From IMG/VR virus record IMGVR_UViG_3300023237_000720, positions 1 through 29,927 of that record: DNA of 29,927 nt. One strand, 5' to 3'. This document shows, in pieces, positions 1 through 6,573 of the stretch (its first letter is position 1; every line of letters starts with the position of its first letter). The notes under the pieces were generated by a model, which searched no databases, was not told the DNA's origin, and saw only the letters and a program-made list of their open reading frames with translations. A program made the position numbers and the translations under genes. The DNA comes from a virus.

Positions 1-428
1 ATTAACACATCACCGTATTCTTCTAATAGGTGCATCCAGGGATAGGTACAAAATGCCTTGTTATCCTGTAACAGGTCCCACATAAACTGTATGCTTTTTA
101 TATTTTCGTTATCTCTAAATTCTGTGGTATGCGCTAACTTCTCTAACTCTACCATGATTTTATATGTGCTTAGTAGAGCTTTCCAATGGCTCCATACTGC
201 AACAGGTTGGTCTAGCAACACAATCCTATCAAAGTTCTTAGCAACCTCAACAATACCACCCGCCCAGATATCTACTATAGTGGTATGATAGTATCCCGAA
301 TTGTCTGGTACAAATTTGCTGTCAGACACCAACCCATAATTAGTTGTGTTGTTGTTTTTGGCTATGTCTGTTACTAATTGATCTGTACTGGTGTCGTTTG
401 TTCCTAGGAACAGTACTTTGTTTAACAT
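1..428 (-). CDS. Twitch/radical-SAM-like phage protein, 5' part only
   Basis: An open frame starts at the ATG at 428 and runs off the left edge without a stop, so only about 142 N-terminal residues are visible. The N-terminus begins MLNKVLFLGTNDTSTDQLV and has alternating strand/helix character. The last visible residues read AFCTYPWMHLLEEYGDVL. A Cys-x-x-Pro-Trp segment followed by a Gly-Asp/Val stretch is typical of the Cys-ligand (twitch/SPASM-like) part of radical-SAM-related proteins, and I recall such proteins in marine T4-like phages. The downstream Cys ligands lie outside the window, so the family call is an inference. The gene is divergent from the + strand block at 495 and shares the palindromic promoter region 456-476. 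No clear Shine-Dalgarno precedes the ATG. Confidence 0.6.
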   Translation of the reverse strand, partial: MLNKVLFLGTNDTSTDQLVTDIAKNNNTTNYGLVSDSKFVPDNSGYYHTTIVDIWAGGIVEVAKNFDRIVLLDQPVAVWSHWKALLSTYKIMVELEKLAHTTEFRDNENIKSIQFMWDLLQDNKAFCTYPWMHLLEEYGDVL

Positions 429-455
429 TTGTTGTATTTGAAAGTTGCTATATTT

Positions 456-476
456 TATTTAGCTGACAGCTAAATA
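456..476. promoter_or_regulatory. Perfect palindrome carrying two opposed late-promoter-like CTAAATA boxes
   Basis: TATTTAGCTG and CAGCTAAATA form a perfect 10-bp inverted repeat around one central base, between the divergent starts at 428 (-) and 495 (+). Each arm reads GCTAAATA outward, close to the T4 late -10 box TATAAATA and to the CTAAATA form I recall from cyanophages. The right arm lies about 19 bases before the ATG at 495. The left arm lies about 28 bases before the ATG at 428. It may be a bidirectional late promoter, an operator, or both. Confidence 0.5.
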
Positions 477-494
477 CTTGTGAGGGAATTACAA

Positions 495-773
495 ATGGAA
501 ATATTCGAAGTAATTGGGGAGCTTGGTTTTCCAATAGCGGCGGCTATCGCTGGTGGATATTTTGTTTTTCTAAGCCTACGTTTCATACTTGAGGGAGTTA
601 TGGGCAGTGTGCGAGGATTAACTGGTATTATTAACGCCTTAGATAACCGTGTGCGTACAATGAATCACGACGTCATAAGAATTGATACTCTTATGTCAAA
701 CGCTCTACATGTCAAACCTGACTTAGATCGCATTGCACGAGCTGATGGGAAAAATGATGCCAGGAGAGATTAA
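495..773 (+). CDS. Small one-helix membrane protein, copy 1 of a tandem pair
   Basis: A 92-residue protein. The ATG at 495 is chosen over an in-frame GTG at 480 because GAGGGA sits at proper spacing before it. The N-terminal segment MEIFEVIGELGFPIAAAIAG runs into a hydrophobic stretch (about residues 11-30), followed by a basic/acidic helical tail with a heptad-like pattern (about residues 45-75). The GFPIA core before the membrane helix resembles the YvrJ family and some phage holin-like proteins. The next gene has the same plan (GFPVVAAVGLGYFVVY, then a helix rich in D, N, R and L), so these are tandem paralogues. The stop overlaps the next ATG (TAATG). A holin or membrane-anchor role is possible but not shown. 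Confidence 0.7.
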   Translation: MEIFEVIGELGFPIAAAIAGGYFVFLSLRFILEGVMGSVRGLTGIINALDNRVRTMNHDVIRIDTLMSNALHVKPDLDRIARADGKNDARRD

Positions 774-1066
774 TGGATATAGTAGAACTTATAAAGCAAT
801 ACGGATTTCCCGTAGTTGCGGCAGTTGGTCTTGGATATTTTGTAGTTTACGTCTGGAAGTGGGCGACCGAACAAGTTAAGCCTGTACTAAGCGAAGCACA
901 AACGACGCTGATTGCGTTGATTGATAGAATTCGTATGCTTGACAATGACTTAATTAGGCTCAATCAAAAACTAAATGTTGTATTACAGATGCGTGAAGAA
1001 GAACAGAGACGTAAAAATGAAGACAGGATAAGAGAAATAGAGAAAGACGGCAGTACGCAGAAGTGA
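773..1066 (+). CDS. Small one-helix membrane protein, copy 2 of a tandem pair
   Basis: A 97-residue protein starting with MDIVELIKQYGFPVVAAVGL. It has one transmembrane helix at about residues 11-31 and a long charged, probably coiled-coil tail that becomes very rich in E, R and K at the end (REEEQRRKNEDRIREIEK). It shares its layout and the YGFPV/LGFPI motif with the preceding gene, and the segments DNDLIRLNQKLN here and NHDVIRIDTLMS there correspond. GGAGAG precedes the ATG, which overlaps the previous stop, so translation is probably coupled. It resembles YvrJ-type or holin-like small phage membrane proteins. The function is not known. Confidence 0.7.
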   Translation: MDIVELIKQYGFPVVAAVGLGYFVVYVWKWATEQVKPVLSEAQTTLIALIDRIRMLDNDLIRLNQKLNVVLQMREEEQRRKNEDRIREIEKDGSTQK

Positions 1067-1695
1067 CAACATTAGAACTGGTTTACAGTAAACCACTCGA
1101 CCCCGTGGGATATTACACAAAACCCTGTGATGCATCAATGCTTTCTGACAATCCCACGGACCTAATGGATCCAAACAGTTTTGATCTTGTCGAATTAGAG
1201 ATAGCACTTGTTAAAGCAAATACAGGTGATATCTACAGCGAACGTTATCCCAGCGAAAAAGCGGACTGGTTTATCCAGGCAGAAACTAAGTTTGGAGTTG
1301 TGTTAAATCACAGCAACGTACTATATAGGAGAGGGTATCAGGGAGAAGCCAGAAAACAATTATGGCGTTTAGCAGAACAAGACGGTAGAATACATCGTGT
1401 GCTACAACAACGTCCTAGATGGGGACTAGATATTAGTTTGGAGTACATAAGTAGACAAGGTGACATGTTTGAAATATTACACTGGGAGTATGACAGTGAT
1501 AACTACGATGAGATAGAACAATATCGACAACAATACGAACCAGTAATACTGAATACAGACTGGGAAGATGGTGCGAAACAACTACTTAAACGCAAAGACG
1601 AATGGCATCACTTACACATGAAAGAACAAAACAAATATAAAACTAATTACTTTGGATTTGTAGGAGAAAACTACGGTCGTTTTTTATGGAATTAA
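1063..1695 (+). CDS. Conserved T4-like phage protein of unknown function
   Basis: A 210-residue soluble protein. It starts at a GTG that overlaps the previous TGA (GTGA), with only a weak ribosome site. No signal peptide or membrane segment is visible. Notable stretches are NPTDLMDPNSFDLVELEIAL, TGDIYSERYPSEKADWF and HSNVLYRRGYQGEARKQL; proteins with such stretches are familiar to me from marine T4-like phages without an assigned role. It is rich in W, Y, R and Q, and the C-terminus is aromatic (YFGFVGENYGRFLWN). It lies in a + strand operon of four genes and overlaps the next start by 10 bases, which suggests coupled translation. Confidence 0.75.
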   Translation: MTTLELVYSKPLDPVGYYTKPCDASMLSDNPTDLMDPNSFDLVELEIALVKANTGDIYSERYPSEKADWFIQAETKFGVVLNHSNVLYRRGYQGEARKQLWRLAEQDGRIHRVLQQRPRWGLDISLEYISRQGDMFEILHWEYDSDNYDEIEQYRQQYEPVILNTDWEDGAKQLLKRKDEWHHLHMKEQNKYKTNYFGFVGENYGRFLWN

Positions 1696-2468
1696 GCATA
1701 AAGTATAAAAACTTTCCTGCCTTACATTGTAACATTTTTAATACCGAACTTGGTACAAAATACTACGATTTAGTGCAGACAAACTATCAACAACAGTTCC
1801 CCATTTACCGAGATAGGCTAAAATTTACACCTGCATATCTCAGCGAACTGGCAGAACAGGTTAACAAACATTTTAATTGGTCATGGGATGCCAGTAACTT
1901 ATCATTAGAGAACACTGCTCGAATGCACAAGGACATAGAACGTCTTGTTGGCAAAGATTTTGATAGTGTACCAGAACACCTAGATAACACTGTACACGAC
2001 TTGCATTACGGGTTACATTTACTACAAGACGACACAGCACCTAGTAGGTTGGGTTGGCTACAAATAGAGTGGTACAACGATAGCGGGTTCGACAGTGTCG
2101 ATATAGAATTTAGTACTAGCATGTCTGTGGGAGATTTAAAGTTGCAGAATCCGTTTGTGGGTCACGGGCCTTTGCAAATTTACCTAGAAAACGATTACAA
2201 AAACATCAGTCAAACCTGTAAGTTTCATACGTTTGTTAAACCAGGTATAAACATTGCTACTATTAATTATGAAGAGTTTGCCGATATAGACAAACTGACA
2301 TCTGATTTTACTAAACATGCTCCTGAGTTTGTAGAGCAACATGGGTTAGATAAGATAGAACTGTATACTGGTTATCCGATTATAGGACAAGTGTTAAATT
2401 TAGACTTGTTAAACAAGTTTCTATCGTACCCAGTACCGCTAGAATTAGAAAGTATAGAGTTTAAGTAG
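1686..2468 (+). CDS. Unknown phage protein, last gene of the + block
   Basis: A 260-residue protein starting inside the end of the preceding gene. I do not recognise a family. It has no signal peptide or membrane helix. The N-terminal half is helical and aromatic (WSWDASNLSLENTARMHKDI). The middle has a tryptophan-rich strand region (RLGWLQIEWYNDSGFDSVDI). The C-terminal third contains KFHTFVKPGINIATINYEEF. The many D/N/W/Y residues would suit a cytosolic or virion protein. The gene ends only 2 bases before the stop of the convergent cyclase gene, and no terminator hairpin is visible between them. Confidence 0.65.
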   Translation: MELSIKYKNFPALHCNIFNTELGTKYYDLVQTNYQQQFPIYRDRLKFTPAYLSELAEQVNKHFNWSWDASNLSLENTARMHKDIERLVGKDFDSVPEHLDNTVHDLHYGLHLLQDDTAPSRLGWLQIEWYNDSGFDSVDIEFSTSMSVGDLKLQNPFVGHGPLQIYLENDYKNISQTCKFHTFVKPGINIATINYEEFADIDKLTSDFTKHAPEFVEQHGLDKIELYTGYPIIGQVLNLDLLNKFLSYPVPLELESIEFK

Positions 2469-2470
2469 TA

Positions 2471-4501
2471 CTACTTAGTTTGCGCTCTAAAAATTCCGTC
2501 CCAGATCTCTAAGTCGTTAATGTCAGACTTTTCAAGTTCCGTAATACGCTCGCTCATTAACACATAATACTGTTCAAGTTCTCCTGAAAAGGCCAACTTA
2601 TTACCGCCAGCAATCCTCTTAGCTTCGTTCCAGTCTCTGTTTCTATATGCGTCGAGATACTCCTGATGTTTCTTTATCTCGACATCAAATGATGAAGTTA
2701 CAGGAGTGTATATTGTTACTGGATCTTCTTTGCCTTTAACAGCAATTAAGTCTAGTTCGATTAATTGTGTGTCGGTTACCGACTTTGCTGTTTCTTCACC
2801 AATGATTGTGATGACTCCGTACGATTTGGATTGGCCTTCAAGCCTGCTTCCAAGATTGACAGCATCACCGAGTACACTGTAATCAAACCTTTGATCAGAA
2901 CCCATATTACCCACGACGCAGGCACCAGTGTTAATACCAATACCAATATTAATAGGTAGTAGATTATCTTTGGATAGTTCTTCATTAAGTCGCCTAACTC
3001 CATCAACCATGTCTTGCGCCGCCAGTACTGCTTTTTGTTCATGACCTTCTATCTCCAGTGGCGCATTCCAGAACGCCATAATACAGTCTCCCATATACTT
3101 ATCTATGGTTCCCCTATGCTCCATAATTATGTTAGTCATGGGAGTTAAGAACTTATTAATAAGTCGTGTTAGACCTTGTGGATCTGTTTTATACTGTTCA
3201 CTAATAGGGGTAAATCCTCTGATATCACAAAACAAGAATGTCATGACTCTGGTAACACCACCTAACTGCATCTTCTCAGGATGCTTCTGTAATTCTGCTA
3301 CCAGCTCTTTACTGATGTAAGTTCCAAACTGTTTCTTAATCTGTTGCTTCTGATAAAATTCGCTTAAGAACTTAACTGTATATGCATGCACATAAGTTAA
3401 CACCAAGGCAAATATAATTGCTGTTATGTCAAACAATAGTCGTTGTTCTGTGTAATAGTATTGAGCCGCATAATAAATGCCTACAACAACCGCTATTACA
3501 GGCACAAAGCCATATGTCCAACTTGATATAAAAATAGCAAGCAAGCCTAATACTACAATTGCCAGTAGTTCTGCACCGTCTGCCCAATCAGCACGTACAA
3601 TGTTTACACCATTGAACATTGTACCTACTACTGCGGCTTGTACTTCATGTGGCCAACTGCCACCTAATGCTGTTGCTACAGGCTGGTTAGTACCTGCCGC
3701 TGTTGGGCCAATAATAACTACGCCTCCACCAAAATCTTCTGGCAGATTAGTTAGACTATGTTTATAACTTTGTTGGCTCCAGTCTATCCAGATACGTCCC
3801 AGTGCATCAGTAGTTATAGTACCAAAGGCTGGTATACGCATTTTCTCAACACCGTATTCAAACAGTTTGATCTGAAAGGTTGTGTCTCCTGCGGCTGATC
3901 TTAATATCTCTAACGGTACGCCTGGGTATAAGTTTTCGCCCACTGCGGCAACTAATGGAATGCGTCTAGTAACACCATCTATCTCTGGTAATGTGTTAGC
4001 AATACCAACACCGTATGCACGTTGTTCTAGCTCTTCAGTGTTTGCTATTATGCCAGGATAGTTGATAATTGTGTTCATGTACTCTGGATTTAAAATCACT
4101 GCACCTGGTTTCTTAGGTGTGTTTTTGCTCCATTGGCTAGGTACACTTGTTAGTATGACAGGATAAGACTCCATTGCCTCTGCTAGTGCTAGGTCCTGAT
4201 CTGATGCTTCTGGCATGAGAACATTTAACACAACCAGCCCTGCATTCCTGTTATATAGGTCTACAATTAAGTCTGCATAATAGTCTCTGGGCACGGGCCA
4301 TGCGCCTATTTCGGTTAGTGCAAGGTCGTCTATATTAACAGTGTGTATGTTATTTTGTACTGGTTCTTGGCTTGTAATTAGAGTATCGAAGTAACGTAGC
4401 CTAACACTTTCCACAAATCCTGGATCCGACATTTTAATATATGCGCATATTAATAATGTGATTATTGCTGTCCAGGGACTCAGCAATATTTTTTTGAACA
4501 T
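2471..4501 (-). CDS. CHASE2-domain class III adenylate cyclase
   Basis: A 676-residue membrane enzyme predicted to make cAMP from ATP. Order: N-terminal transmembrane anchor (about residues 8-24); extracytoplasmic CHASE2 sensor (about 25-300, with IDDLALTEIGAWPVPRDYY and the HEVQAAVVGTMFNG end motif); three membrane helices (about 305-375); cytoplasmic class III cyclase domain (about 415-590). Catalytic features look intact: metal Asp in FCDIRGFT (near 425), second metal Asp and adenine-recognising Lys in DKYMGD (near 467-470), Asp in RFDYSVLGD and the Asn/Arg transition-state pair in NLGSRLEG (near 545). The Lys/Asp pair indicates adenylate rather than guanylate cyclase. It is 7 bases downstream of a glycosyltransferase-like gene in the same operon. 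A complete CHASE2 cyclase is unexpected in a phage. The sensed signal is unknown. Confidence 0.93.
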   Translation of the reverse strand: MFKKILLSPWTAIITLLICAYIKMSDPGFVESVRLRYFDTLITSQEPVQNNIHTVNIDDLALTEIGAWPVPRDYYADLIVDLYNRNAGLVVLNVLMPEASDQDLALAEAMESYPVILTSVPSQWSKNTPKKPGAVILNPEYMNTIINYPGIIANTEELEQRAYGVGIANTLPEIDGVTRRIPLVAAVGENLYPGVPLEILRSAAGDTTFQIKLFEYGVEKMRIPAFGTITTDALGRIWIDWSQQSYKHSLTNLPEDFGGGVVIIGPTAAGTNQPVATALGGSWPHEVQAAVVGTMFNGVNIVRADWADGAELLAIVVLGLLAIFISSWTYGFVPVIAVVVGIYYAAQYYYTEQRLLFDITAIIFALVLTYVHAYTVKFLSEFYQKQQIKKQFGTYISKELVAELQKHPEKMQLGGVTRVMTFLFCDIRGFTPISEQYKTDPQGLTRLINKFLTPMTNIIMEHRGTIDKYMGDCIMAFWNAPLEIEGHEQKAVLAAQDMVDGVRRLNEELSKDNLLPINIGIGINTGACVVGNMGSDQRFDYSVLGDAVNLGSRLEGQSKSYGVITIIGEETAKSVTDTQLIELDLIAVKGKEDPVTIYTPVTSSFDVEIKKHQEYLDAYRNRDWNEAKRIAGGNKLAFSGELEQYYVLMSERITELEKSDINDLEIWDGIFRAQTK

Positions 4502-4508
4502 AACGTAT

Positions 4509-5630
4509 TTACTCTATGTTATCTATTTTTTGTAGCAACTTGTTAAGCATGGCTTCTTTGGTCTTTTTAATAAGGTCCATAAACATAAAAAAGTTATATT
4601 GTGTTATAAACATAACTTTTTCGTAGACTCCTGCAGGATCTTGTTTAGCTAGATATTCAACTTGGTCAAATGCTCTATCAAATCTTTTTCTAGGATCTGC
4701 TATGTCGTCATAACTTTCATCTATAACCGAGTCAAAAGTTTCAAATCCTAGACTTTTTATGAATCGTAACGTATGCTGTGGTGCAAACATTATAAACATA
4801 CGTTGCGCCATAAACATCTTAGCAGTCTTCTCTGTCAGGAAGAAAGGTCCAGGATTTGTGTCATCTGGGTTGTTGCCAAAACTTTCACAACATATACTGT
4901 AGTGTGTCTTTTCGTATATGTCCCAGGGTGTGACTTCACTTATTTGATGTGGTTCTAAATCTTGTGGTTGTTCTTCTGTAAAGTTTTTGCTTACGTAAGG
5001 CCACAGCAACTCTTTGCCATCTAGTGTTTTTCGTACATGATCGTACAAGTACTTAGGGTTGTCTCCCCAATGATTAATAAACGTGTCTCTATAGTTTACA
5101 ATAGAGTTTGAGAGTAAATCTGGACGCTGTTGTAAACGTGCCATTACATAACTACGATGCAATTTACGGGATCCCAATAACGCATCAAACAGAAACTCAC
5201 GCTTATTATAACTACTCACTTGAATAGAGTTTAGGTTACGATGGTGAAACATCCACCAAGGTCTGTATATAAAGTCGGGGTCTGTTAGTTCAGTTGTAAC
5301 CCCACCAGCCGCAACCAGATAGTTTTTAATTCCAGCAGGTTGAATGCATTCTTCTATAATATAGTCTTGGCTATGACATTCTATATCACTTAACACCACC
5401 AGATCAAACTTGCTAAAGTCGTATTTTTTAAACTTCTCTCTATACGTATAACTGCCTGGACAATTAAACAATGCAGGCATCATAGCAATCTTACACGGTT
5501 GTGCTAGTGCTTCTGTGTAATCATCAGTAAACTGCCAGTTTACGTGATCGTGGCCTAACCAGTCACTAGCAACATTTATTGCACTGGTTGGGGTAACAAA
5601 ATTAAATATTTTGTGTTCAGATATTTTCAA
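4509..5630 (-). CDS. Glycosyltransferase-like protein (GT10/fucosyltransferase-like C-terminal half)
   Basis: A 373-residue protein with a TTG start. The frame is closed just upstream by TGA, so no longer start is possible, and the TTG overlaps the stop of the cupin remnant (TTGA), hinting at coupled translation. The C-terminal half has the pattern E-S...F-L-T-E-K-T-A-K-M, then LGFETFDSVIDESYDDIADP, then R-F-D. This matches the nucleotide-sugar-binding half of GT10-like glycosyltransferases seen in many marine phages. The + strand gene at 11025 is a paralogue with the same motifs (LTEKIFKPI, YGFKTFDGFIDESYD). Expected role: transfer of a sugar to a phage or host glycan. Donor and acceptor cannot be told from the sequence. 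Confidence 0.65.
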   Translation of the reverse strand: MKISEHKIFNFVTPTSAINVASDWLGHDHVNWQFTDDYTEALAQPCKIAMMPALFNCPGSYTYREKFKKYDFSKFDLVVLSDIECHSQDYIIEECIQPAGIKNYLVAAGGVTTELTDPDFIYRPWWMFHHRNLNSIQVSSYNKREFLFDALLGSRKLHRSYVMARLQQRPDLLSNSIVNYRDTFINHWGDNPKYLYDHVRKTLDGKELLWPYVSKNFTEEQPQDLEPHQISEVTPWDIYEKTHYSICCESFGNNPDDTNPGPFFLTEKTAKMFMAQRMFIMFAPQHTLRFIKSLGFETFDSVIDESYDDIADPRKRFDRAFDQVEYLAKQDPAGVYEKVMFITQYNFFMFMDLIKKTKEAMLNKLLQKIDNIE

Positions 5631-5765
5631 AGAACACCATCGTCACTAGTGTTATGGACTCGATGAAACGCACCATCCGGAATCAATATGGTGTCACCTC
5701 CTTATACATGAAACTGTCTGTCGTCCAATTTCATCGAATCCATATCCACTAATAAAATGATTCAT
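5627..5765 (-). pseudogene. Decayed cupin gene remnant
   Basis: After the DUF1289 gene, the minus strand reads MNHFISGYG, then, one frame over, MDSMKLDDRQFHV, a TAA at 5704-5702, then GGDTILIPDGAFHRVHNTSD in the same frame as MDSMK. The last segment fits cupin motif 2 exactly (G-x5-P-x-G-x2-H-x3-N). Motif 1 is missing. The simplest reading is a 5'-truncated cupin with one frameshift and one nonsense codon. An alternative is that a strong ribosome site at the stop (AAGGAGGTGA) restarts translation at TTG 5686 to make a short C-terminal peptide of 19 residues, ending TTGA on the start of the next gene. Assembly error could also explain the breaks. Confidence 0.6.
5654..5743. repeat. 15-bp inverted repeat enclosing the strong ribosome site
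   Basis: ATGGACTCGATGAAA (5654-5668) pairs with TTTCATCGAATCCAT (5729-5743) with one mismatch. A second small hairpin, CACCAT (5671-5676) with ATGGTG (5688-5693), lies inside. Together they could fold the mRNA around the AAGGAGGTGA site and modulate translation into the glycosyltransferase gene. Both arms lie in the cupin remnant, so the pairing may be chance. Confidence 0.4.
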
Positions 5766-5911
5766 ACTTCTCTGTCTTCTAGTTGTTGTACTATGCTGTC
5801 ACGTTGTGCATCTGTATAGCTAATCCAGTTGGCTATTTCTTCTTGTGTACGATTACAGCCCAAACAATAGCCATTTTCCATAACACAAATTTTCTGACAA
5901 GGTGATTGCAT
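5762..5911 (-). CDS. DUF1289 family mini-protein
   Basis: A 49-residue protein. It begins MQSPCQKICVMENGYCLGCN and continues with a segment of the form R-T-x-x-E-I-A-x-W, ending with a short acidic helix. This is the whole DUF1289 pattern: S-P-C-x-x-x-C, then C-L-G-C-x-R-T-x-x-E-I, then W-x-x-x-x-D-A-x-R. Four cysteines (5, 9, 16, 19) probably bind a metal. DUF1289 proteins are common in Proteobacteria; their role is unknown to me. The ATG overlaps the stop of the QueD-like gene (TAATG) and its own stop overlaps the ATG of the cupin remnant (ATGA), so it belongs to the same operon. Confidence 0.85.
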   Translation of the reverse strand: MQSPCQKICVMENGYCLGCNRTQEEIANWISYTDAQRDSIVQQLEDREV

Positions 5912-6411
5912 TACTCATACAAGTCCTCGTTCCATTCTCTGTGTCCCTCACGCCAAGCCATGTTGCTTTGTGTTTCACGTACTTCTACTCTGTAACACCA
6001 AAGTCTATCTGCTTCGCTTTGCCCCCACATGTCTGGGATATACACACCATTTACATATTTGTACAGTTGGTCTGCAAGGCCTTCGCAACCAAGTTTTGGT
6101 AAGATAGTTAGTTTAGCCAACTTCTTTGCTTGCAGTTGCTTGTACATTTCTATTTCTGGGTCGTCTTCAGCAACCAGTAGCGTATGGTCAAACTGATCCT
6201 GTAATATTTGCTTTAGTTCCGTTAATCCGCCGTAATCGGCAACCCAGTTTCTAACATCTAGGTCGTCTGTTCCAAAAAAGAAACGCATTGTAAACGCATA
6301 ACCGTGTATTACGTTGCAGTGACTGTCAGCTCTCCATTGTCTATATGCACACGGAAACTGATCAACGTATTCTTTTGTGCTCACGTACTTGTATTGTCTT
6401 GGTTCGTTCAT
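5911..6411 (-). CDS. QueD / 6-pyruvoyl-tetrahydropterin synthase-like protein
   Basis: A 166-residue member of the PTPS/QueD fold family, which in bacteria makes 6-carboxytetrahydropterin for preQ0/queuosine. Matching points are Cys32 with HGYAF (36-40), the WVADYGGL stretch with its Asp (59), FDHTLLV with the Asp-His pair (75-76), and the C-terminal Glu (VEVRET, near 146). Odd: two of the three usual zinc histidines appear replaced. AAHR of the bacterial enzyme is CAYR here, and HGH is HGY, so classical zinc-dependent chemistry may be lost or altered. Similar HGY proteins occur in cyanophages as I recall. No other queuosine or preQ0 genes lie in the window. It is the first gene of the operon leading to the cyclase, behind the promoters at 6435-6568. 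Confidence 0.75.
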   Translation of the reverse strand: MNEPRQYKYVSTKEYVDQFPCAYRQWRADSHCNVIHGYAFTMRFFFGTDDLDVRNWVADYGGLTELKQILQDQFDHTLLVAEDDPEIEMYKQLQAKKLAKLTILPKLGCEGLADQLYKYVNGVYIPDMWGQSEADRLWCYRVEVRETQSNMAWREGHREWNEDLYE

Positions 6412-6497
6412 TATTATGTCCTATATTAAAAGTAATTATAACATAGACTTGCAGAATTTGTATACCGGGTTGAATGCCAGAAAAGGCCGGTTGCAAC

Positions 6498-6505
6498 TAT
6501 TTATT
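6498..6505 (-). promoter_or_regulatory. Late-promoter-like box AATAAATA
   Basis: Minus strand AATAAATA, 7 of 8 matches to the T4 late box TATAAATA, about 87 bases before the QueD-like start. A separate TATAAT lies at 6435-6440 (minus), nearer the gene but with only a poor -35. Confidence 0.35.
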
Positions 6506-6539
6506 GCTCCAATGTTTGTAAAACTTTTAGACATGCATT

Positions 6540-6568
6540 ACTATAACACACTAGATCCGTGTAGTCAA
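6540..6568 (-). promoter_or_regulatory. Sigma-70-type promoter for the QueD-to-cyclase operon
   Basis: Minus strand TTGACT (-35, 6568-6563), a 17-base spacer, and TATAGT (-10, 6545-6540). Each hexamer matches consensus at 5 of 6 positions. It sits just after the stop of the PA14-curlin gene and would drive the QueD-like gene, DUF1289, the cupin remnant, the glycosyltransferase and the cyclase. The leader to the gene is about 120 bases; it also contains a possible 32-codon frame that I do not consider supported. Confidence 0.55.
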
Positions 6569-6573
6569 GACGT

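Noticed and set aside
58-288. Plus-strand open frame of 76 codons
   Set aside because: It lies antisense to the clearly coding minus frame 1-428 and its translation has no protein-like pattern.
2776-3042. Minus-strand frame of 88 codons inside the cyclase gene
   Set aside because: It lies in another frame of the catalytic domain, which is fully conserved in the long frame.
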